Assembly: GCA_008704415.1 (NCBI GenBank)
Contig: VXIS01000349.1
Location: 1 to 48,036, forward strand
Reading direction: 5' to 3'
Source: Sphaerosporella brunnea
Taxonomy: Eukaryota > Ascomycota > Pezizomycetes > Pezizales > Pyronemataceae
DNA: 48,036 nt
The stretch's first letter is position 1, and each line of letters begins with the position of its first letter. The notes below the pieces were generated by a model. The model did not search any database. It was not told the DNA's origin and saw nothing but the letters and a program-made list of their open reading frames with translations. Positions 42,231 to 48,036 of this stretch are shown piece by piece. Made by a program: the position numbers and the translations under genes.

Positions 42231-43761
42231 TCAAGCCCCACAACCCCCGCTGCCGCCAGAACCCCAGCTGCCGCCAGAACCCCCGCTGCCGCTAGAACCC
42301 CCGCCTCCACCAGAACCCCCACCTCCGGCAGAACCCTTGATGTCATGGAAAGCTTGCCATCCCCACCGACAAGCCTCATTTGCTGCTTCAAGTGAGTTTA
42401 TTAGCTTGGTCTCTGCCTGCTGGTACACATTGTCTAAAACTTTGGCAGCGAACCCTTTGTTCCTCCCGGAGCGCCGCAGGCCATTTCCTACAGTGCTGGA
42501 TGCCGCACCGGCAGTCTCGGCAGCTGCAATTTCTGCAACCTGGCCAGAATCGACCAGGTGGCCGGTAGCTGAGGTTGAGATCTCAAAAGCGGCCTTTTTA
42601 CGTGGTCGACCTCGTTTCTTACGGGGCTTGGAACTGTCCGCGCTGGTCGCAAAAGCAATTGGAGCAGCGTTAACCTGTTGGACTGGTCAGAAGCTTTGAG
42701 GGCAGCCAAAGGGAGTACAGACGTACCGGAGGAGGGGTTTGAGCTGTAGCCAAACATGGTACACCGGCAGAAGGCTGGGGCAGTGGGGGCGATGCATCGT
42801 CAGGTGGCTGGGACAGTGGGGACGACGCATCTTGAAAGGGCTGGAGCGGCGCATCGTCAGGCGGTGCAGACAGTGGGGACGACGCATCTTGAAGGGGCTA
42901 AGGCGACGCATCATCAGGCGGTGCAGACAGTGGGGACGACGCATCTTGAAGGGGCTGAGGCGGCACATCGTTAGGCGGTGCAGACAGTGGGGACGATGCA
43001 TCTTGAAAAGGCTGAGGCGGTATATCATCAGGCGGTGCAGACTTGGAGGAAGGAGTTGTCGATCGCCGGTGTGTATTTGAACGCCTATTATGTCTCGATG
43101 CGTGGGGAGTTGGCAAAATACCGGTAGCACGCCGCCTGTGTGAGACCTCATTGCGGTAAGTTGCCCGACACAGCTGCTTCAGGATCGCACTACAGGCCTT
43201 TCTTGTCCATCCACGTCTCCCAGCAAACTCTTCAAAAACAGTGTTCTCCAACTTCCACCACTCAACTGGGTCCCAGCGTGTTCAAGCAACGTTAAGCTCA
43301 TATCCAAAGGGTCGGACATATTGGCATACCTCCTGGCGGAGACTCTGCACCGTGCTACGGTCATTAGGATCGATTCCCATTGATCTGTAAAGGGCACGGT
43401 GGTCTGTCCAGTGCCAATTCTTATCGTTTGGGGAAACATAGGGGTGTGAAGTCAGCCTCGGTGATGAATCCAGTAGAGTAGGCTGTTGTGAGAGTACGGT
43501 AGGCTACCTTGGTGATGGATCCGGTTGAGTAGGCTGTTGAGCGGGCATGATTTGCTGGTTCAGCAACTGGTTTGGCGACAGACCCAGTAGACTAGGTGGT
43601 TGAGGGGGCTCGGTAGGTGGGTCCAGGAAGGAGCTAGAGGACAGCACAACCGGACGTATAGCACGGAACTGCTGATAGTGGGCAAATTCAGTTGAGTCAA
43701 AGGGAACAAAGTAGATACCAGGCTGGCTAAGAGGTTGAGAGGGATAAGGACCGGTCGACAT
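42231..43761 (-). pseudogene. Decayed gene for an AT-hook protein with a 19-residue repeat
   Basis: Starting at ATG 43761 (MSTGPYPSQPLSQPG) one frame can be followed to a stop at 42231-42233 if a 53-nt intron (42726-42675 region, GTACGT..AACAG) is removed. It is broken by three in-frame stops: TAG 43504-43506, TGA 43282-43284 and TAG 42898-42900. Parts in order are a Pro/Gln-rich N-terminus, a domain with NWHWTDHRALYRSMGIDPND and WWKLENTVFEEFAGRRGW, a tandem repeat of unit QDASSPLSAPPDDVPPQPL, an AT-hook KKRGRPRKK, and a Gly/Ser-rich tail. The AT-hook suggests DNA binding. I do not know the family. The position beside transposon relics suggests a transposon-borne gene. Confidence 0.6.
42797..43040 (-). 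repeat. 57-bp coding tandem repeat, about four to five units
   Basis: Each unit encodes QDASSPLSAPPDD plus a six-residue linker such as VPPQPL. The units differ at a few bases. In one, the CAG of the linker has become TAG. The repeat lies inside the decayed AT-hook gene. Confidence 0.8.
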
Positions 43762-44112
43762 GACGAGTATTGCAACCACCCGAGTTGGTGAGGAATACGA
43801 AACGGTTTGTTGAGAAGAATGCAGTGAATGTGAATGAGAGCGCAGTGTGCGTCTGTAATAAATACGTCACGCCGTTGTGTCCACCCAGAGCCGAAGCTCG
43901 GTCCCAAATGGCTAGGAGTGGGAGGTGGTGTCATAGTCGACCAGTGATAGCATGTGATTCTGCAGCGGCAATGATATCAGAGTCCTACCAGCGCTCTGCA
44001 ACAACGTTGCATTCATCAATAACAGCACACCAGTCAACAGGCATCCAGATGATCGAGGACGTCACACAGGTTAGTCAAAAAATGAAGAGAATAAGGGAAC
44101 AAATTATGTTGA

Positions 44113-45981
44113 TCAAGTGCAAGCTAAGCACACTCGTATAGTATCCAAGGTGTTCCGCCCTGCCTGGAGTCCCTCAGGTTCAAACTGCGCCTGACCAGGG
44201 GAAAAATTTGACGAGCAAGGGAACGAGTTAGCATGCTCTAATTCAGAGAATAACTCGTAATCTTCTGATCAGGGGAAAGACGCAGCATGCTCTGATTCGG
44301 GGAAAGACTCAGCGTGCTCTGATCAGGGGAAAGACTCAGTGTACATACCTGAGTTGACATCGGAGGCAGAAGATTTCCCGGGATTTACACTGGAGGATCG
44401 GAAGCCGAGGAGGTTTTTTGGTGTTTTGAAGGCACCCAGAATGTGCATTGGCAGATACAGAGGAGGATGAGCGGACACAATTACTTCACTCCTGTACTTT
44501 ACTGGTTGACCCTCTGTGTCGAACAATTACAATAGTAGCGAAGTGCGACTGTTAAGCAAATACTCATAGCCATCCCAAACAAACAGCCCCATCAGCTCTT
44601 TGATATTTTGCAAAAGGACCACCTGCATTCCTCCTTCACGAACAACATAAACAAGTCGTCCATCTGCTCCAACTTGCAAGGTCTGGATGTGGGCAACCTG
44701 TAGCCCTCCTGGCCATCCTGGCATCGGAGGGAGCTCCAAGAAGAACTCCACACGTCCAAATGAAGACATGATTTCCACCTAACCTGGTTTTTGCTGTTCA
44801 AAACGGACGAGTGCATTGCAGCGTGTTGAGTTAGGGCGTCTCATTTGCTGTGATACTACCTTGAAGACCTTTTCAGTAATGTCGTTGTAACACCAAACAC
44901 CTGTCCAGCGTGTATATGTTTGCGGGATGTTTGCCTGCGCTTCATTCCCAGATAAACACAATATATCATGTGTTAAACTGCAACGCTCACAGTCTTTCAG
45001 GCTGTGAACACGCGCAGGAGCATCAAAGCTGGGGCATTCATCACCTGATACCACAGTATATGGTACATCAATAACTGCTTCCTCCAACCCGTTGACAAGA
45101 CTTTGCGCAAGAGGGTGTGTTGGTCTATCTTGATCGACTTCGTAGGTATAAATGAGATTAAATGGATCTGTCGGCAGTACATAACGCAGGTGATGTGCTT
45201 GCTCGAGTTATACCATTCGGTTGGCCATATTCTCATTCGCAGCTGAGCGTGATTTTGCAGTATCGGTTACCATACTACAGACCCTAATCCATTATGTTAG
45301 CTTGCTGTTTTTGACACTGTATTACCGTCACATTTATACGTACCTCTCCATTAGCTATTGCCAAAAAACATAAGTGGGACCAAGATCAACAGTGGCATCT
45401 TTCATATGAAGCAGTTGATGAAAGATAGGCAGGCAAACTTTCAGTTGCTTCCATTGTGCACCGTAAAATCGTTCTTCATAATAACTGGAAAACAATTGTA
45501 GCAGTTGTCCAATATCCTCCTACTCTGTTCTGTTTATGGTTGGCTTTTCAAGGAGTGTAATAGCGTCGACTAAATGTAGAAAGCCCTGATAGTCTTGCTC
45601 TGGTAGTAATGTCTTGAGAAAAATCGGTGCTGCATGTTTCGTAACGGTTGCCCATTCAGCAGCTTGCAATTCGCGACAGTGTCTGGTAAAATTCCTCATT
45701 GGTTCTCCGAATGCGAGTGGATAGAAGGTAGCACTCTTATCAAATGCGGTGCGAATCTCTATCCAATTCTTTGGAATGATATTCTATGGATCATCCGTCT
45801 CGACGAACTTTGCCAGCTTTTCACTACCTTTTTGAACTTTCTTTTTATGGCTTGGTTTGTTGGATACTGCAGAGGTATCTGCTTCATTCGACTCAGCATT
45901 CTCGTTATCTGAATCCGTCTGCTCATCGGTGTCCGCCTCTTGACTTTCACTTTCAGTGTCACGGGTATGGTCACGTGACAT
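44113..45981 (-). pseudogene. Decayed transposase-like gene (C-terminal DUF4218/Tnp2-like region)
   Basis: From ATG 45981 (MSRDHTRDTESESQEADTDE) one frame continues to 44113 if a 60-nt intron (45343-45284, donor GTACGT, acceptor TTAG) is removed. It is broken by stops at 45784, 45520, 45355, 45208, 44779 and 44527 and by two TGA codons in a short repeat. Readable blocks include ALLEKP-type text written ITLLEKPTINRTE, FHQLLHMKDATVDLGPTYVF, LMERVCSMVTDTAKSRSAAN and GDECPSFDAPARVHSLKDCE. The pattern GPxYVFWQ..MER resembles, from memory, the DUF4218 region of CACTA/Plavaka-type transposases. The catalytic N-terminal half is not in this frame, so only a tail remains or the gene is differently built. 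Confidence 0.5.
44266..44342 (-). repeat. 27-bp tandem repeat, three units
   Basis: Three units of the type CTGATCAGGGGAAAGACTCA followed by GCGTGCT on the plus strand. On the minus strand they read SEHAESFPE-like repeats within the decayed transposase-like frame. A more diverged unit may precede them near 44240. Confidence 0.7.
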
Positions 45982-46045
45982 GTACTCTAAGTAGTCAGCT
46001 AGGAGAATAGAATAGAGTCTGCATAGTGATCGCCTCGAGGGCACG

Positions 46046-46795
46046 TGATAGCCGGGTGGCTACGGATTATAGTAGCTAGCTTGAGTGACGCTATGGAAGA
46101 ACTCGGAGATCGGGTGCCTCAGGTAGGACGCTACCTGAGAAGAGCATCTGGTTCGGAGATGACAATAGTATAGGTTATTGTTAGAGCTCTTCCGAGATAT
46201 CTTCGTTGACTTGACTGTTCCAGGAACTAGCATGACGATCGGAGGGGTCAGGAGTGATCAACCGCAAGGCGTAGAGCCGAAAAAGGGAAGAATCACTCGG
46301 CCTAGAACCTCCATAGTAAGTGTGGTTGTTGCGTAGGGCATGCGACGCAGAAGATCGGGAGATGGAGCCAATAGGGCTGAGCATCTTCCTGCAACACGAG
46401 AATACAACGCTTACGGAGCGGGGTATCCGGGTGCGACCCATGTCTATGACTCATGATTTGGAATCAAAGAGTGAGTCATAGGAAGGTGGGGCGATCTCTG
46501 TGCGCGCCTTGACGCCCGCAGTCGTAGAGACTGTCGGAAAGCCAGCAAGGAGTAAAGGCTGAGTATTACTCAGAGAGACGGTAGTCTCTGGAGCGGCGTT
46601 CTACTATAAGTAGGATTGCTTCCGCCGAGAGAACCCCTTTATCTTCAGCAACAAGAACCATTAGTGTCCACCCGACAAGATAGCCCTTAAAATTCTATTG
46701 TTTAGGATTTAGCCTTACACTGGCGGTCAAAAGTCCTGGTGTTTTCGACGTAGCAACGCCGCGCGACACACCAAAAAATAGCGACACCTTCAACC
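46046..46795. promoter_or_regulatory. Divergent region between the decayed transposase-like gene and the right-end ORF
   Basis: 750 bp with no gene. A TATA-like TATAAG occurs at about 46605-46610, roughly 190 bp upstream of ATG 46796. An interrupted palindrome CTATGACTCA..TGAGTCATAG lies at about 46445-46482. No second copy is present in the window, so an LTR cannot be demonstrated. Confidence 0.4.
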
Positions 46796-48036
46796 ATGCC
46801 CCCGAAGCGACGATTGAGATCCAGCACCCAATCCGCCCCCAAAAAACCAGCGAAAAAAACCAAATCCAAGCGCAAGGCTACCACCAAAGTCACTAAGATC
46901 ACTTTCTTATCGGAGGGTGTGCCTTTGCACAGTGAACAGTCACCATCAGCACCGCCGGTACCCCCATCCAGCCCGCCTTCACCTCCCGTCGAGCCCACGC
47001 CTTCACCTCCCACGGAACCCACGCCTCCAGCTCCCACCGAACCCACGCCTGCTGCCGAGCCTCATGCCGAGCCAAAAGCGAAGGAGAAGAAGAAGAAGGA
47101 GTACAGCTATCTCCTGTCAAGTGAAGCGACAGTTGGGAAAGAAAAGGTTGTAAGCGAGTCAGGGGTTCACTTCTTTGGAGAGGGTCCAGAACCAGACAAC
47201 CCCAAAAGCACGTTTGATTATGAGGCTGTACGCGATAAGATGGACAGACTGGTTGCTTTGGAGTTGAAGAAAAAGAAAACTGTGGACCCGGTAGTCTTTT
47301 TGGAGTGCAAGGCGCAAGTGCTGTGCGATGGAAAGGGGTGGATGCCTATGGGGCGTCGCATTGGGGGACCTGGAGACTGGAAGGAAGTGGAGGGGGTAGT
47401 ACGCTACTATGTGGACTCTGGGAGAAAGGGAGTACGGGTGCACGCTGTTTTTTCCTATGGAAAGTGTGAGGCAGAGGAGGGCAATGGGACCGATGAAGAT
47501 GAGCCCCTGAGCGGGGAGGATGAACACCCAACAACGACCGCCACAACCCCCGCTACTCCAACATCGATGCCCAAAAAAAAAAGACGGACAGCTACTGAGG
47601 TGGAGTTGGAGAAGGCACGCAAAGCACAAGCGAAGGAGGAGAGCCATGTCACGGCGCTGATAACGCGTTGGAGATGCACTGCTCCAAAGTGCCGCAACTA
47701 CGGAAAGGGAGCCTGCCTGCTGCTACCAGACGATGGCAACATTTGCCGACCAATACCGACTCCCTACTTGGGCTCTTGGAGTGATGAGATTGGGAGAGGG
47801 AAAGCGACGATTGAAGCCTTCCCAACGAAGCTGAAAATGCCACCTCTGCGGACAGAGAGACATACAACCCACGCTGCTACTCCCGCCATACCCGCAACGC
47901 CTGCCGCCTCGTTGCCTGCACCCGCCCTACCAAATATCAACTTTTGGGGGTTCCCTGGGGCTCTTCCACAGGCGATGCCACATCCCAGCCCTGCTGCTAT
48001 CCAGCAAGCAGCTGGTGTAGTTGAGCGTGGCTCCTC
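46796..48036 (+). CDS. Basic, Pro-rich protein with a W-C-x4-C-x-N-x6-C motif (partial, runs off the edge)
   Basis: An uninterrupted frame of at least 413 codons from ATG 46796 to the window end. The family has no name I can give. The N-terminus is basic and nuclear-looking (MPPKRRLRSSTQSAPKKPAK), followed by a Pro/Thr/Glu repeat tract (PTPSPPTEPTPPAP), a Lys run, and a folded region at about 115-225 with FLECKAQVLCDGKGWMPMGR and VEGVVRYYVDSGRKGVRVHA. A second basic patch (PKKKRR) precedes a cysteine block WRCTAPKCRNYGKGACLLLP, and further on GRGKATIEAF. This last arrangement recalls, from memory, a widespread but uncharacterised ascomycete family. Absence of stops contrasts with the decayed genes to the left, so it may be active. 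Its end and any introns lie outside the window. Confidence 0.7.
   Translation, partial: MPPKRRLRSSTQSAPKKPAKKTKSKRKATTKVTKITFLSEGVPLHSEQSPSAPPVPPSSPPSPPVEPTPSPPTEPTPPAPTEPTPAAEPHAEPKAKEKKKKEYSYLLSSEATVGKEKVVSESGVHFFGEGPEPDNPKSTFDYEAVRDKMDRLVALELKKKKTVDPVVFLECKAQVLCDGKGWMPMGRRIGGPGDWKEVEGVVRYYVDSGRKGVRVHAVFSYGKCEAEEGNGTDEDEPLSGEDEHPTTTATTPATPTSMPKKKRRTATEVELEKARKAQAKEESHVTALITRWRCTAPKCRNYGKGACLLLPDDGNICRPIPTPYLGSWSDEIGRGKATIEAFPTKLKMPPLRTERHTTHAATPAIPATPAASLPAPALPNINFWGFPGALPQAMPHPSPAAIQQAAGVVERGS

Noticed and set aside
46046..46717. Possible LTR ending ..TTACA before a primer-binding-like TGG
   Set aside because: No second LTR copy, no convincing tRNA-complementary site and no gag, protease or reverse transcriptase sequence in the frame that follows.

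Overview
This window is nuclear DNA of a filamentous ascomycete (Pezizomycotina). The evidence is the intron style (about 55-80 nt, GT..AG, CTAAC/CTGAC branch sites), a 26-residue Neurospora-type metallothionein, the fungal Sso plasma-membrane syntaxin, fungal Spt6 and OST1, a fused pseudouridine glycosidase-kinase, and TTAGGG-like motifs. The species cannot be named from the sequence. All exon joins below were made by eye from splice signals, reading frame and family resemblance.

Layout. 1.4-2.8 kb: a membrane-anchored RING-H2 protein. 2.8-5.9 kb: gene-free, low-complexity DNA. 5.9-9.0 kb: an F-box gene, then two tandem metallothionein genes whose stop codons lie beyond a short intron. 9.6-16 kb: a 104-residue small protein, two TA-flanked inverted-repeat elements, dUTPase, a LETM1/Mdm38 mitochondrial protein, and a possible 95-residue mitochondrial-type protein. 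16.9-19.9 kb: a CitE/CLYBL-like lyase bracketed by a 33-bp inverted repeat, and an unrecognised 338-residue protein. 20.3-25.0 kb: an Sso-type syntaxin and a large YMC020W-like alpha/beta hydrolase. 25.9-30.4 kb: OST1 (ribophorin I) and the pseudouridine-degrading fusion enzyme. 30.5-31.0 kb: a small three-helix membrane protein. 32.7-37.2 kb: SPT6 with five introns. 37.9-38.8 kb: a nest of three inverted-repeat elements. 39.6-40.0 kb: a hotdog-fold thioesterase, the last ordinary gene.

From about 40.2 kb to the right edge the character changes to transposon-rich DNA: another TA-flanked element, a degenerate minus-strand ORF, the RNase H end of a non-LTR retrotransposon cut off by a cluster of TATACAG motifs, a decayed gene for an AT-hook protein with a 19-residue repeat, a decayed transposase-like gene, and finally an intact reading frame (46796 to the edge) for a basic, proline-rich protein with a cysteine motif. 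Stops in the decayed genes are mostly of the CAG-to-TAG, CAA-to-TAA and CGA-to-TGA kind, as expected from C-to-T decay such as repeat-induced point mutation (RIP).

The housekeeping genes are not one pathway. They cover transcription (Spt6), N-glycosylation (OST1), secretion (Sso), nucleotide hygiene (dUTPase, pseudouridine breakdown), mitochondrial physiology (LETM1, CLYBL-like), metal buffering (metallothioneins) and ubiquitin ligation (RING, F-box). The most unusual items are the metallothionein pair, an Sso syntaxin with Ala at the apparent zero-layer Gln, the nested TA-targeted elements that share a TACCG end, and the undescribed multi-gene transposon-like block at the right end.
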